NCBI GenBank assembly: GCA_965216025.1 | Contig: CBDCEX010000018.1 | Coordinates: 434,001 to 498,000, forward strand | Source: JADFQT01 sp965216025 | GTDB lineage: Bacteria > Chloroflexota > Dehalococcoidia > Lucifugimonadales > UBA3495 | DNA length: 64,000 nucleotides | Direction of reading: 5' to 3' | Shown here: positions 34,129 to 43,511 of the stretch, piece after piece | Layout of the letters: each line of letters starts with the position of its first letter | Numbering within the stretch: the stretch's first letter is position 1 | Made by a program: the position numbers and the translations under genes | Notes under the pieces: generated by a model | The model's input: only the letters and a program-made list of their open reading frames with translations | Database searches by the model: none | What the model was told of the DNA's origin: nothing

Positions 34129-35607
34129 CTAGCCGGCGAGCAGGACCGGCAGCGTCAGTCCGACCGCGATCAATAAGGCCCACAGGGCCGGCGCTGAGGT
34201 CAACACCTGCTCCTTGTAGTGTGCCTCGCGTGCCACCTCTGCCCGCCGTCGCGGAACCCACCAGGGACTGTAGCGCGCCTCTAAGATGTAAAAGATAACT
34301 CCCAGGCCGGCCCCGTACGCCAGATGGCCGATCAAGTTGGGAAAGGTAGCTTCCACCGCCGCCGCGCTCCACTGAGGGGTCCCACCAAGGAAAATTGGCA
34401 TCAGGGTCAAAGGCCCCAGCATCGACCAGAAAAATCCGTAGGACAACCCCCAGCCCAGCGCGGAACCGATGTCGTAGCTCTGCCGGCGAAACAGCACTCC
34501 ATAGCTGGTTCCAACCAGCACCGCTATTACCAAATGTACCAAGAAACCGGCCACCGCTGATGTAGTGCCGACCAGGCTGGCCACGCTGGGGAGGAATCCG
34601 ATCTGTAACATGACCAGGCTGAAGAGCAGGCCGCCCACCAGACCGGCCAGCACGCTACGGCCAACAATTCGCAGTCCCTGGGTTCCTAGCCCCTCTTCAT
34701 CGCCGCCCGGTACGAAATCGGAAAATAGCAGGCGGCCCAGGACGCCGAGCCATTGGTAAAATAAGGCCACGGCCGCCCCGAAGAGAAGGTATCCAGGCAG
34801 GGTAGCGAAGACCGACCGTATAGCTTCCACCGACCAGGTCAGGCCGGCGCCGCCGAGCAACGGAATCAGCGTCAGCGCGCCGACTACCCACCAGAAGAAC
34901 CCATAGACCGTGCCGCGAATAAGCCCGGCCCCCGATCCGTCGGGAGGGTTGGAATAGAGCACCGCGAAGCCGCCACCGGCCAACAAGCCGACGACCAGGG
35001 TTATCAGCCAAGCCGCTAAATTAGATCCACCGTTCAACGGAGCCGTGGAGGCCAGCAGCTGGCTTTGGGCATCGAGAGCTACTCCAAGAAGTCCGGCAGC
35101 CAGCAGACCGGCCAATGCGCCGCGGATCAGAGTCCCGCCGCCCAAGTGTTCAGTTATCACCGGGGAGTGCCGCTTCCACTGGAGAAGTACCAGGACCAAC
35201 CCGGTAGTGGCGCCATACAGTACCAGTCCTAACAAGACCGGAAACGCCGCCTGCGCCGAGCTTACGTCCCAGGTCAGACCCTGGCCCCTTAGTAGGGGCA
35301 GCAGCGTCAGAGGACCCAGGTACCACCAGAAGGCGCCATATACCAAGCCCCATACCAGGGTCTCCCCGGCCCCAGGCCGTTGGTACCAGATTAGCGCTCC
35401 GAAGCCCGCACCGAGTAGGGCGGCGACGCCCAGGAGTAAAAGGAACCCTACCAGGGCCGTATCGACCCTTACTAGCTGACTCATAGTTGGCAGCATTCCC
35501 AGCCCGGCCATGGTGACGGCCAATACCAGACCTCCGGCTACACCGGCGAGGAGGCCCGGAAACATGCCGGTCCACCAAACCCCACTCCAATTCCCGGTCC
35601 AATTCAT
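34129..35607 (-). CDS. Polytopic membrane protein of three repeated modules
   Basis: A 492-residue hydrophobic protein with about 13 membrane segments and no recognised family. It contains three repeats of roughly 130 residues (about 12-145, 160-290 and 315-450). Each has a glycine-rich helix pair (GLLAGVAGGL), a short loop, a YGxxWWxxGPLTLxPL motif (YGAFWWYLGPLTLLPLLRGQ, YGFFWWVVGALTLIPLLGGA, YGFFWSMLGPLTLMPIFLGG), then TW and FPxLxGxLxYGxxxG. The same module is fused once to the NDH-2-like protein encoded just upstream (4-bp overlap, ATGA 35604-35607). The module is therefore probably a membrane anchor or quinone/proton-interacting unit for that enzyme; this is inference. Confidence 0.8.
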   Translation of the reverse strand: MNWTGNWSGVWWTGMFPGLLAGVAGGLVLAVTMAGLGMLPTMSQLVRVDTALVGFLLLLGVAALLGAGFGALIWYQRPGAGETLVWGLVYGAFWWYLGPLTLLPLLRGQGLTWDVSSAQAAFPVLLGLVLYGATTGLVLVLLQWKRHSPVITEHLGGGTLIRGALAGLLAAGLLGVALDAQSQLLASTAPLNGGSNLAAWLITLVVGLLAGGGFAVLYSNPPDGSGAGLIRGTVYGFFWWVVGALTLIPLLGGAGLTWSVEAIRSVFATLPGYLLFGAAVALFYQWLGVLGRLLFSDFVPGGDEEGLGTQGLRIVGRSVLAGLVGGLLFSLVMLQIGFLPSVASLVGTTSAVAGFLVHLVIAVLVGTSYGVLFRRQSYDIGSALGWGLSYGFFWSMLGPLTLMPIFLGGTPQWSAAAVEATFPNLIGHLAYGAGLGVIFYILEARYSPWWVPRRRAEVAREAHYKEQVLTSAPALWALLIAVGLTLPVLLAG

Positions 35608-37487
35608 GGGGCCGGCTCCGACCCAGTTTCGGGCTGCGGTTGCTCCCCGGATGCTAAGTCTGGGGCCAAGTCGGAAGCCGGGGTTTCCCCAGGTCCCGTC
35701 TTGGTATTGGGCGGCTCGGCATTGGGCGTCGTCGCTCTTACGCCGGTGGAGGTCATCGCGATGTCGCGAGGAAAGAAGAGGTCAATGGTCCAGTCCAGCG
35801 CGACCCGCACCTTTTTCTCCATGCCGGGCAGCTTGCTGAGATAAATGGTGCGCCAGATCAACCAAGCCAGCAGTCCGGAGAAGCGCCAGCCCCGAATTTC
35901 CGCCGCCGCGGTACGATGCCCCAGACCGACCAGCACCCCAATGGCGCGGAAGCGGAATTGCTTGATCGGCCTGCCTCGCATGGTTGCCGCAATGTTCTCG
36001 GCCACGGTCTTGCCTTCCCGCAACGCGTGCTGGGCGGTAGGCGGATAGGACCCGCCTTCATCATAGGGGTTGGGAATCTCCGCACAGTCGCCCACCGCCC
36101 AGACGTTGGTCAGTCCCTCCACCTGCAGCGCACCGTTGACGACCACCGCTCCGGCACGATTTCGCTGGCAGGGCAGCGTCTCCAGCAGGGGATTGGGTTG
36201 GTTACCGGCAGTCCAGACCAGGGTGTGGGTCGGCACCGAGCTGCCATCGCTAAGCAGCACCGCGCCGGGAGCGGCTCCGGCCACCCGGGTGTTCAGCATG
36301 AATTCGATTCCTCGGGCTCGCAGCTTCCGCAGAGCGTAGTCCCCCAGCTGGGCGCCCAGCTCCGGCAAGATCCGGTCTCGCGAGTGGATCAACACAAATC
36401 GCAGGTCCCTGGCCCGAATGGTAGGGTAGTAACGCAACACGCTGTGCACCATATCGAAGAGCTCGGCGATAGCCTCAGTGCCGGCGAAGCCGCCACCAGC
36501 GACGGCAAAGGTGAGCTGGCTGCCCCGGCCTTCGTCAGCCGGCTCCACATCCACATCCTCGAGCAGGCCAATTATGTGGTTACGCAGCTGAGTGGCGTCC
36601 TCCAGCGTCTTGAGCTTAAAGGAATGCTCCTCCATCCCAGGAAGGCCGTAGTAGTTGGGAACCGAACCCAGGGCCAGCACCAGGTGGTCGTAGGGCAGCT
36701 CCTCAGCCGGGACCGAGCCGCCGGAGCGGACGCGCACCCGCTGGGCTTCCGTATTGATATCGGCCACCTGGCCTCGGTGAAATCGGGTATGGGGACAGGA
36801 GGCCCGGACTGGGGCGCTGATGTGCTGCGGCTCCAGCCCGCTGGAGGCGACCTCGGCCAGCATGGGGGTAAAGAGCAGGTAGTTGCTCTGGCTTACCAAG
36901 GTGATTTCCAAACCGGGGTCTCGGGCGATGATACGCTCCAAGCGTTGCGCCGTGCTCATGCCGCCGAAGCCTCCGCCCAGGATGACTACCCGTCGCTGGG
37001 GAGCTTCCGCCGCAGCCGGGGCCGGCTCCACACCGGGTCGCAGACGCAAGTAGGCGGCCACCAATAGGTAGAAACCCAAGCCGGTGACTCCGCCGTAGAG
37101 CAGGTGCCCAATCAGGCTGGGAAAGGCCGCGCTGGCTTCGACCAGCGACCAGGTCGGGCCCTGACCCTCCCACAGAGGACCCAGGGTGATGGGCCCAGCG
37201 ATCCACCATAACAAGCCGTATAACAGACCCGCGCTGGTCAACGCTGCGTGACCCCTGGGTTGATGCCGCAGTAGCGCCCCGAAGCCTGCGCCCAACAGGA
37301 TTGAGCCCAACAGGTGCGGTACGCCCACACCGGAGAGGGTAAAGCCCAGCAGCCCCGGCACCGCCAAAGCCATGCCCTGTACCTGGAGGGCCCACCAAAA
37401 CAGGAGGCCGCCCGCCAGACCCGCAACCCCACCGGCTACCAGGTCGCGGCGAAACGGAGACGCCAGCAGGCTTGCTACTGTCCGCAT
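35604..37487 (-). CDS. NDH-2-like NAD(P)H dehydrogenase fused to an N-terminal membrane module
   Basis: A 627-residue fusion. Residues 14-145 are one copy of the membrane module found three times in the next gene (YGLLWWIAGPITLGPLWEGQ, TW, FPSLIGHLLYGG). From about residue 165 a type II NADH dehydrogenase follows: RRVVILGGGFGGMSTAQRLE (FAD), TFAVAGGGFAGTEAIAELFD (NADH), LVWTAGNQPNPLL and NVWAVGDCAEIPNPYDEGGS (FAD). A proline-rich tail of about 45 residues ends the protein. Type II enzymes pass electrons from NADH to quinone without pumping protons and are normally peripheral membrane proteins; here an integral anchor is built in. It is translationally coupled to the next gene by 4 bp overlap. 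Confidence 0.9.
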   Translation of the reverse strand: MRTVASLLASPFRRDLVAGGVAGLAGGLLFWWALQVQGMALAVPGLLGFTLSGVGVPHLLGSILLGAGFGALLRHQPRGHAALTSAGLLYGLLWWIAGPITLGPLWEGQGPTWSLVEASAAFPSLIGHLLYGGVTGLGFYLLVAAYLRLRPGVEPAPAAAEAPQRRVVILGGGFGGMSTAQRLERIIARDPGLEITLVSQSNYLLFTPMLAEVASSGLEPQHISAPVRASCPHTRFHRGQVADINTEAQRVRVRSGGSVPAEELPYDHLVLALGSVPNYYGLPGMEEHSFKLKTLEDATQLRNHIIGLLEDVDVEPADEGRGSQLTFAVAGGGFAGTEAIAELFDMVHSVLRYYPTIRARDLRFVLIHSRDRILPELGAQLGDYALRKLRARGIEFMLNTRVAGAAPGAVLLSDGSSVPTHTLVWTAGNQPNPLLETLPCQRNRAGAVVVNGALQVEGLTNVWAVGDCAEIPNPYDEGGSYPPTAQHALREGKTVAENIAATMRGRPIKQFRFRAIGVLVGLGHRTAAAEIRGWRFSGLLAWLIWRTIYLSKLPGMEKKVRVALDWTIDLFFPRDIAMTSTGVRATTPNAEPPNTKTGPGETPASDLAPDLASGEQPQPETGSEPAP

Positions 37488-37692
37488 TTTTACCTTCTCT
37501 CCGGTAGGGTATCGGTTTAGACTGAGCCCAACTCGGTGGGCCCGTTAAGCAGCCCCGTCAGAATACTGGTTGGGGCATCGCGTCAAACTTTCGTCAACCA
37601 GGCCGGTCGACCGCCAGCTTGTTGGGGAAGTTGTACCATATTAACGTTAATTGCTTGAACTGCACCATTTGTTTCTTCCAGAGGAGTAGATT

Positions 37693-37879
37693 ATGAAGAA
37701 ACTACTACCGCTCAGCGCGAAAATGATTAGTCGACTGGGGAACCTGAGCCTGGGTTATGACGTGCTGGCCGGCGGCCTGGCATTGGTGGCATTCCCCCTT
37801 TGGACTGGTCTTGTTCTACCTGGCCCAGTTGCGGCGTGACCGGTCCGACCTCTTCCGTTCCACCGGCGATGGACCGTAA
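37693..37879 (+). pseudogene. N-terminal remnant of a membrane-anchored molybdopterin oxidoreductase
   Basis: From ATG 37693 (with AGAGGAGTAGATT upstream) the frame reads MKKLLPLSAKMISRLGNLSL then GYDVLAGGLAL. This matches the start of the intact 26.6-28.3 kb protein (MRKLLPVSGPLVSRLGKLSL, GYGALTGGLL) at most positions. After about residue 34 the match continues only in another frame (FGLVLFYLAQLRRD against PLVGLFYLADKL). The remainder is lost; IS701 ends at 37963 lie shortly after. It is a second, dead copy, divergently oriented from the NDH-2 fusion operon. Confidence 0.8.
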
Positions 37880-37962
37880 TCCCCTGGCTTTGCGTCCGGC
37901 CTTGGAGCTTAGCCAAAAATATCAATCGAATAGACTTCATGCCCTTTCTTGCTCCTGCCTAG

Positions 37963-39420
37963 TATTACAACGTCAGTTAGTTTGATAGGATGACTGTGTA
38001 GCTGGAGAGGGAATAGGCAGGTGAGGTGGGGATGTGGATGCGGCAGCTTTCGAGCAGGTGTACGGGTCATTTCGGGATTTTCACGCTTACTTCGCGCCGC
38101 TGTTTGGCCGCCGGGAGACGCGGGAGCACAGCGGTCATTATCTCCAGGCCCTGCTGGTACAGTCTGGGGAGCGGCGCAACGCTGAGAACCTGTCGGAGAC
38201 GGTTCCGGGGTCAGCCCGAGGGATGCAGCGGTTTCTCACCGATTCTCCCTGGGACGATGAGGTGATTATAGGACGGCTGCAGGAGTACCTGGGAACCCGG
38301 CTGGAGCATCCGGAAGGGGTGTGGGTGCTGGACGGCAGCGACTTTCCCAAGCAGGGGAGGAAGTCGGTGGGAGTGGCCCGGCAGTACTGCGGGAGGCTGG
38401 GGAAGGTGGCCAACTGCCAGGCGGGGATGTTCCTGGCCTATGTCAGCCCGTTGGGACGGGCATTGGTGGACAAGGGGCTGTATCTGCCCGAGAGTTGGAC
38501 CTCGGACAAAGACCGGTGTGAGGCGGCGGGTGTGCCGGAGGATAGGCAGGGCTACCGGTCCAAGACGGAGTTGGCCTTGGAGATGGTGGGGCGGGCACAG
38601 GAGCGGGGCCACCTGAAGGCTGGATGGGTCGCGGCGGACGACGCCTTCGGGATGTCGCCGTCCTTCCGGGAGGGCCTGGCGGCCTTGGGGATGTGGTACG
38701 TGCTGGACGTTCCGTCCGGCTTTACGGTGTGGCCGCCGGAGCCTGCCTGGACCAGTGCGGAGTATCAGGGATTCGGGCGTCCCCGCAAACCCAGGCTGCG
38801 AGACGGTCAGCGCCGGACCATGGAGCAGCGCAGCGACGAGTTGCCGGAGGAGGCCTGGCGTGAGATAACGGTGGCCGAGGGAAGCCAGGGGCCACGCAGC
38901 TACCTTTTCAGCGCCCAGAGGGTGCGACCGACCAGCAGGCGCAAGCCCGGCGAAATCCACTGGGCCGTCTACCGCCGGAACCGGGACGGCAGCGAACCCC
39001 GCTACTACCTGTCCAATGCTCCGGAGGATACCCCGTTGGAGACCCTGGCATACGTGGGAGGCTCCCGTTGGCGTATAGAAACGGAGTTTGAGACGGAGAA
39101 AAGCGACGTAGGCCTGGACGAGTACGAGACCCGCACCTGGGCTGGCTGGCATCACCACGTGGCCCTGTGCCTGCTGGGCGGAGCTTTTCTGCTGAGCCTG
39201 CAACAGGCTTGGGGGGAAAAAGATGCCCCGGATCACGAGGCCGCAGGTCTACCGGGTGGTGCGGGAAATGCTGCCCCGGGAACGGTTCGGGCCAACCGAG
39301 TTGCTGCGGTGGCTTGAGGATACGCAGGACAGTAACGAACGGGCCAAACGCTCCCATGCCAAGCGCCGCGCCGCCATGCGGCCATCACCCCACATCCCTC
39401 CCTGAACTGACGTTGTAATA
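37963..39420 (+). mobile_element. IS701-family insertion sequence, copy 1
   Basis: A 1,458-bp element. Both termini read TATTACAACGTCAGTT inward and CTAG flanks both sides (37959-37962 and 39421-39424), which fits the 4-bp YTNR target duplication of IS701. Compared with the copies at 51.6 and 63.2 kb it is a related but clearly diverged subgroup. Confidence 0.92.
38034..39405 (+). CDS. IS701-family transposase, C terminus in a second frame
   Basis: The N-terminal frame (38034 to 39317) encodes the IS701 DDE domain: YFAPLFGRRETREHSGHYLQ, VWVLDGSDFPKQGRKSVGVA (first Asp), GWVAADDAFGMSPSFREGLA (second Asp) and GSRWRIETEFETEKSDVGLD (Glu region). The conserved C-terminal part (MPRITRPQVYRVVREMLPRE to SHAKRR) is in a different frame, 39223-39405, entered at GGGGGGAAAAAG (39211-39222). 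The two other copies have the same arrangement, so a slip or an internal start at ATG 39223 (GGGGGG six bases upstream) probably makes the full set of products. The start codon of the first frame at 38034 is GTG. Confidence 0.88.
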
Positions 39421-39605
39421 CTAGGAGTTGGTCGGAGAATGCCGCGAAGTTTTCGGCTCCGATCCACTAGACCGGCTACAGCCCGGCCTCCAGCGCTCTA
39501 CATTCACCTCACCAACCCACTTTAGGGCCCCGGCTGCATAGGCCTTGGCACCGGTTCAAGTCAGTTGTATGATTCAATCATCCGTTCGACTGAAAGAGGC
39601 TTCTC

Positions 39606-40244
39606 ATGTCGAGTGTGGATACAAAGGAGCGGATCCTGAACGCTGCCGAGCGACTTTTTGGGGAGCATGGCTTCGCCGGTACTTCGCTACGTGCTATTAC
39701 CAAGGAGGCGGGGGTCAACCTGGCGGCGATCCACTACCACTTTGGCTCAAAAGAGGCCTTGCTGCTCGAAGCGCTCCATCGCTACGCAGCCCCGGTCAAC
39801 CAACAGCGGCTTCAGTTGCTACAAGAGGTCGAGGACGCCCTAGGATACGAGCTTCCATCAGTGGAGAGGATTCTCGAGATCTTCGTCGCCCCCTATTTCC
39901 ATCACGTGCTAGAGGTAGGGGAGCGGCGCGCCATGAGAGCGCGTTTCATCGGTCGGATCTACACCGAGCCAGACGAGTCAATTCAGCGGTTGGTCCGGGC
40001 CCAGTTCCGGGATCTGGGCGAGCACTTCCTGAACGCCTTCGCGCGGGCCCTACCAGAGATCCCGCAGCAGGAGATCTATTGGAGGATGAAGTTCGTTCTG
40101 TCGGTCGTGGCAACTCTGCTGGCGGAGTCCAGCGACACCGACGCATTCCCCGGATACCGAGACCTGTCCGACGTGGAAGGGACCATTCGCCACGTGGTCG
40201 CTTTCTGTGCTCCGGGCCTTCGCGCCCCCGTCTGTCCGGGGTAG
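39606..40244 (+). CDS. TetR/AcrR-family regulator (CecR-like C-terminal domain)
   Basis: A 212-residue regulator. The N-terminal HTH is canonical: KERILNAAERLFGEHGFAGT, SLRAITKEAGVNLAAIHYHF, GSKEALLLEALHRY. The C-terminal domain (RILEIFVAPYFHHVLE, RFIGRIYTEPDESIQRLVRA, FARALPEIPQQEIYWRMKFV) resembles the DUF1956/CecR ligand-binding domain. It lies 109 bp upstream of a MATE exporter on the same strand and probably represses that gene and itself. ATG 39606 follows GAAAGAGGCTTCTC. Confidence 0.92.
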   Translation: MSSVDTKERILNAAERLFGEHGFAGTSLRAITKEAGVNLAAIHYHFGSKEALLLEALHRYAAPVNQQRLQLLQEVEDALGYELPSVERILEIFVAPYFHHVLEVGERRAMRARFIGRIYTEPDESIQRLVRAQFRDLGEHFLNAFARALPEIPQQEIYWRMKFVLSVVATLLAESSDTDAFPGYRDLSDVEGTIRHVVAFCAPGLRAPVCPG

Positions 40245-40353
40245 ACCTTGGCGCTGAAGAAGAAAGGAGGTGCTCGACAATTTTCGCCAGGAGTCAAAGC
40301 GATGGTTCGGAGCCGCAGTTTGAAGCCAGGCTGTCCCTAATGGAGCCAGGTTC

Positions 40354-41832
40354 ATGATTTTCACCGGCCTGCTGGTCCTAGGCTTCGGCTTTGTCCTCAT
40401 GACTGTTGCCAGCATCCCAGCAGTCAGCCGCCAGGTACGGGGAGGCGCATTAAGGCGAGGCCGTAAATCGGCCTACCTCACCCGAGATCTGACCACTGGG
40501 AGCGTTCCCCGAAACCTGGTATTCCTCGCCTGGCCCATCGTAGGTTCCTCGATCTTCCGCGTGGTGGAAATGCTGGCCGATCTATTCTGGGCGGGTTTAG
40601 GGTTTGGGACTGCCGCTATTGCCGGAGTAGGTACCGCCCAGCTGTGGGTGCAAATCGGCATGGGGAGCCGACGAGGGTTGGATACGGCAGTGCGCGCCAT
40701 GGTCTCCAGGGCCGTCGGGGCCAATAACCTGCCCTTGGCCAATCACATCGCTCTTCAGGGTCTCACCCTAGGCGCCGTTGTTTCCTTGGTACTTGCCTTT
40801 ATCGGGATCCTGCTCACCCCCCAATTAATGCGGCTGGTAGGGGTCGGCGATGATGTGGTCGCCGAGGCCACCATGTACATGCGGATACAATTTGTGGCCC
40901 TCGCCATCGCCGCAATGACCCAGATAATCGGATCCATTTTCCAAGCCTCGGGCGATTCCCTCACCCCCTTCAGAATACAAGTATTCAGCCGCGTATCGCA
41001 CCTGGTCCTCAGTCCTCTGATCATTTTTGGCTGGGGCATACCGGGGTTCAGCGGAATGGGCATAGCCGGCGCGTCTGTCTCCAACGCCTTGACCGGATCT
41101 TTGGGTTTGTCCTATTTGATTTACATACTGTTCACCGGTAAATCTCGCATGCACCTCACCTTCACCGGGTACACCATCGACTTACCCACAATTTGGCGCA
41201 TGGTAAAGCTCGGCTTGCCCGCCTCGGCTAACCAACTGGAGCGGACCCTGGGTGATCTAGTCCTCTTCCTCTTTGTTGCACCCTTCGGAACCATAAGCGT
41301 AGCATCCTACATCCTGGCTCATCGCGCCCACCAGGTTGTCAATTTCGCTGCCGGCGGGATGGGACAGGCTTCCGGTGTGATCGTGGGCCAAAGTTTGGGT
41401 GCGGACCGTCCCCAACGAGCCCGGCAAACAGTGATTTGGGCGGTATGCATCGTTACGTACATCGCCTTGATCTCCGGCAGCTTGGTCATTGCCTTCCCCC
41501 AGGTGGTCTTATCTATCTTCAACCCCAGCCCGGAGCTTCTGGAAGTAGCGAAAGTATGGCTGTGGATCCAGGCTGTTGGGTTCATCGTCGTGGCGCCCAG
41601 CCGGGTGTTCGGTCAGAGCTTCAGTACGGCCGGAGACACCCTCACTCCCATGTTGGTGACTTTGCTGACCGTATGGGGCATACAGCAGCCTATAGCATAT
41701 GTGCTGCCCAGGATCACCGACCTGGGGCAATACGGTGTGGCCGTAGCCCCGGTTATCGCCCAGTTTTCCAGGAACCTGATCTATTTCCCCTTATTCTTTT
41801 GGGGCCCGTGGCTTAAAAAGGAGGTTTTATAA
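40354..41832 (+). CDS. MATE family multidrug efflux transporter
   Basis: A 492-residue MATE transporter with 12 core helices plus an extra N-terminal hydrophobic segment (residues 1-22). Blocks include RNLVFLAWPIVGSSIFRVVE, DLFWAGLGFGTAAIAGVG, IGSIFQASGDSLTPFRIQVF, MGIAGASVSNALTGSLGLSY, LGLPASANQLERTLGDLVLF and VGQSLGADRPQRARQTV. It exports cationic or aromatic compounds using H+ or Na+ gradients. The adjacent TetR gene makes ligand-induced expression likely. The extra N-terminal helix may mean that translation actually begins later, but no better start is evident. Confidence 0.92.
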   Translation: MIFTGLLVLGFGFVLMTVASIPAVSRQVRGGALRRGRKSAYLTRDLTTGSVPRNLVFLAWPIVGSSIFRVVEMLADLFWAGLGFGTAAIAGVGTAQLWVQIGMGSRRGLDTAVRAMVSRAVGANNLPLANHIALQGLTLGAVVSLVLAFIGILLTPQLMRLVGVGDDVVAEATMYMRIQFVALAIAAMTQIIGSIFQASGDSLTPFRIQVFSRVSHLVLSPLIIFGWGIPGFSGMGIAGASVSNALTGSLGLSYLIYILFTGKSRMHLTFTGYTIDLPTIWRMVKLGLPASANQLERTLGDLVLFLFVAPFGTISVASYILAHRAHQVVNFAAGGMGQASGVIVGQSLGADRPQRARQTVIWAVCIVTYIALISGSLVIAFPQVVLSIFNPSPELLEVAKVWLWIQAVGFIVVAPSRVFGQSFSTAGDTLTPMLVTLLTVWGIQQPIAYVLPRITDLGQYGVAVAPVIAQFSRNLIYFPLFFWGPWLKKEVL

Positions 41833-41876
41833 AGCCCGTTTGACCCGGCACACCGGGGCCGAATTGGACAGGACCT

Positions 41877-43040
41877 CTAGTTTCCATCTTCCCCCGGCCA
41901 CGGCCCGTCATCTTGGTTCGCCCAGGTCCATCTACGGGTCCCGAAGGTGAAGTTGTATAGACTGAGGTCTGGAGATGTCGTAGAGAGTCTCAGCTCATGG
42001 GTGTCCACCCGCGAACTTCGGATAATGTTGTAGAGCCTGGGTGTATCCACTACCAAGAAAGTTCGCCCCTCCCCGTCCACCAGTATGTCATCACCGCGCA
42101 TTGCCTCCGGAACAAAGCCCAAGTCCAAGGTCACTTCCACATTGATGGGCTCCCGCCCGGCTGGGTGCAACACAACGCTGACGCTGGCCTCCCGGTACTG
42201 AAGAGCTACGTAATCCTCGAAGCCTTCCGTCGTCCGTCCGTGGCGCACGCTCTCTTCGTTGAGGGTCCAAACTCCATGCAGGTAGAACCGGCTATCCTCG
42301 CGATGGCCGGGGTCGAAGAAGCGGAGCGGCTCGCCGACTGGGCCAGAAATACCGCTGGCTTTGAGATCATTCCCCAAGTACCTACCGAAAGACCAAGCTA
42401 GGCCCGCATACACCTCCCGGGTGGTAGCGCCCATCCCCCCGGCTACGTCTACATCACCAGCAGCAATATCCGATACAGCAATCTCCGACATGTCGTATCC
42501 AGCCTCAATCAACAGCTCCCTGATTTGGAGCTCCATTTCGCGGTAGGCTCCCTCCCCCAAGTGCTGATACCGAATGTCCCCCTTGTGGTCGATCAGGAAC
42601 TTATGCGGCCACCACTGGGTCTGGTAGGCATGCCAGGTGACAAAGTCGTTGTCCATAGCCACCGGCCAGGCGATACCCTCCCTGACAACTGCCCGGCGGA
42701 CGTTGGATACCACGTGCTCGAACGCAAACTCGGGCGTGTGGACCCCGATTATGGTTAGTCCTTTGCTGCTGTATTTCTCGTTCCACTCTCGCAGGTAGGG
42801 CAGGGTCCGCATACAGTTGATGCAGCTATAGGTCCAAAAGTCCACCAGGACGACCCGGCCCCGAAGCTCTTCAATGGTCCGGGGCTCGCTGTTGAGCCAC
42901 CGGACTATCCCTCTGAATTCTGCGGCCTCGCCAGAGTCACGGGGCGACCCCGAAGAACCCGTAATCTGCATAACGGCGAGAACCCCAAGGACCACCGCCA
43001 TGCCCAGTGCCAACTGGATCAGGCGTTTCGCTGAAAGCAC
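41877..43040 (-). CDS. Membrane-anchored thioredoxin-like protein (DipZ C-terminal type)
   Basis: A 387-residue protein with one N-terminal membrane anchor (residues 7-27), so the rest is outside the cytoplasm. A TlpA/AhpC-like domain follows: LRGRVVLVDFWTYSCINCMR with the redox motif CINC, then LTIIGVHTPEFAFEH and TWHAYQTQWWPHKFLIDHKG. The remaining 200 residues (GVYAGLAWSFGRYL-like through SRFYLHGVWTLNEESVRHGR to TLDLGFVPEAMRG) form the beta-rich domain found after the thioredoxin part of DipZ proteins. It lacks the CcdA-like membrane domain, so it needs another electron donor. Role: extracytoplasmic thiol redox. Confidence 0.85.
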   Translation of the reverse strand: MLSAKRLIQLALGMAVVLGVLAVMQITGSSGSPRDSGEAAEFRGIVRWLNSEPRTIEELRGRVVLVDFWTYSCINCMRTLPYLREWNEKYSSKGLTIIGVHTPEFAFEHVVSNVRRAVVREGIAWPVAMDNDFVTWHAYQTQWWPHKFLIDHKGDIRYQHLGEGAYREMELQIRELLIEAGYDMSEIAVSDIAAGDVDVAGGMGATTREVYAGLAWSFGRYLGNDLKASGISGPVGEPLRFFDPGHREDSRFYLHGVWTLNEESVRHGRTTEGFEDYVALQYREASVSVVLHPAGREPINVEVTLDLGFVPEAMRGDDILVDGEGRTFLVVDTPRLYNIIRSSRVDTHELRLSTTSPDLSLYNFTFGTRRWTWANQDDGPWPGEDGN

Positions 43041-43304
43041 TCGCGGCCCCCAGAGGCGAATTTTTGCCTCTCTACCCGAATTTTGTAGAAATATGGGGAA
43101 GCAGCCATACTTAATCCCCCGGGGTAACTATAGCAGAGGGTGGGTGAGAACCAGCCGGTTCTGGTTCGGGATAGTCTTTAAGCTGGACCTGGTACATTAG
43201 GGCAGATAGCCACCTGGGCAGCGGGAATTATGCTGGGGAACTTTTGTACAGGATTATAGTGCACGACATGCCAAGAGATGTTAAGCGAAACTGCTTCGAG
43301 GCTG
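43041..43304. other. Intergenic region upstream of the thioredoxin-like gene
   Basis: About 260 bp with no gene seen; it merges into the dispersed repeat described next and should contain the promoter for the minus-strand gene. Confidence 0.4.
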
Positions 43305-43420
43305 GGTTCAAAGATATTCGGGCGTAGCAAAATTCCCGGCACGTCATTCCGGCGCAGGCCGGAATCCAGCGTCATCTACCCATCAACCTGGAGGGCGGCA
43401 TCTGGGCTCCGGCATCCCAC
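43305..43420 (+). repeat. Dispersed ~115-bp repeat, copy 1
   Basis: From GGTTCAAAGATATTCGGGCG through CCCGGCACGTCATTCCGGCG to GGCATCTGGGCTCCGGC, this interval matches the reverse complement of 50478-50597 over its whole length with scattered substitutions. The core ATTCCGGCGCAGGCCGGAAT is itself an inverted repeat. It is a non-coding repeat family with at least two copies in the window, in opposite orientations. Confidence 0.85.
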
Positions 43421-43511
43421 AGCCAAAATGAAGGTTTCCGCAGCGACTCATGATACCCCGAAGTCCTAATATCTAGGGGTTCGGAGACTATTGGGTTCAG
43501 GGGCCAAGGGA

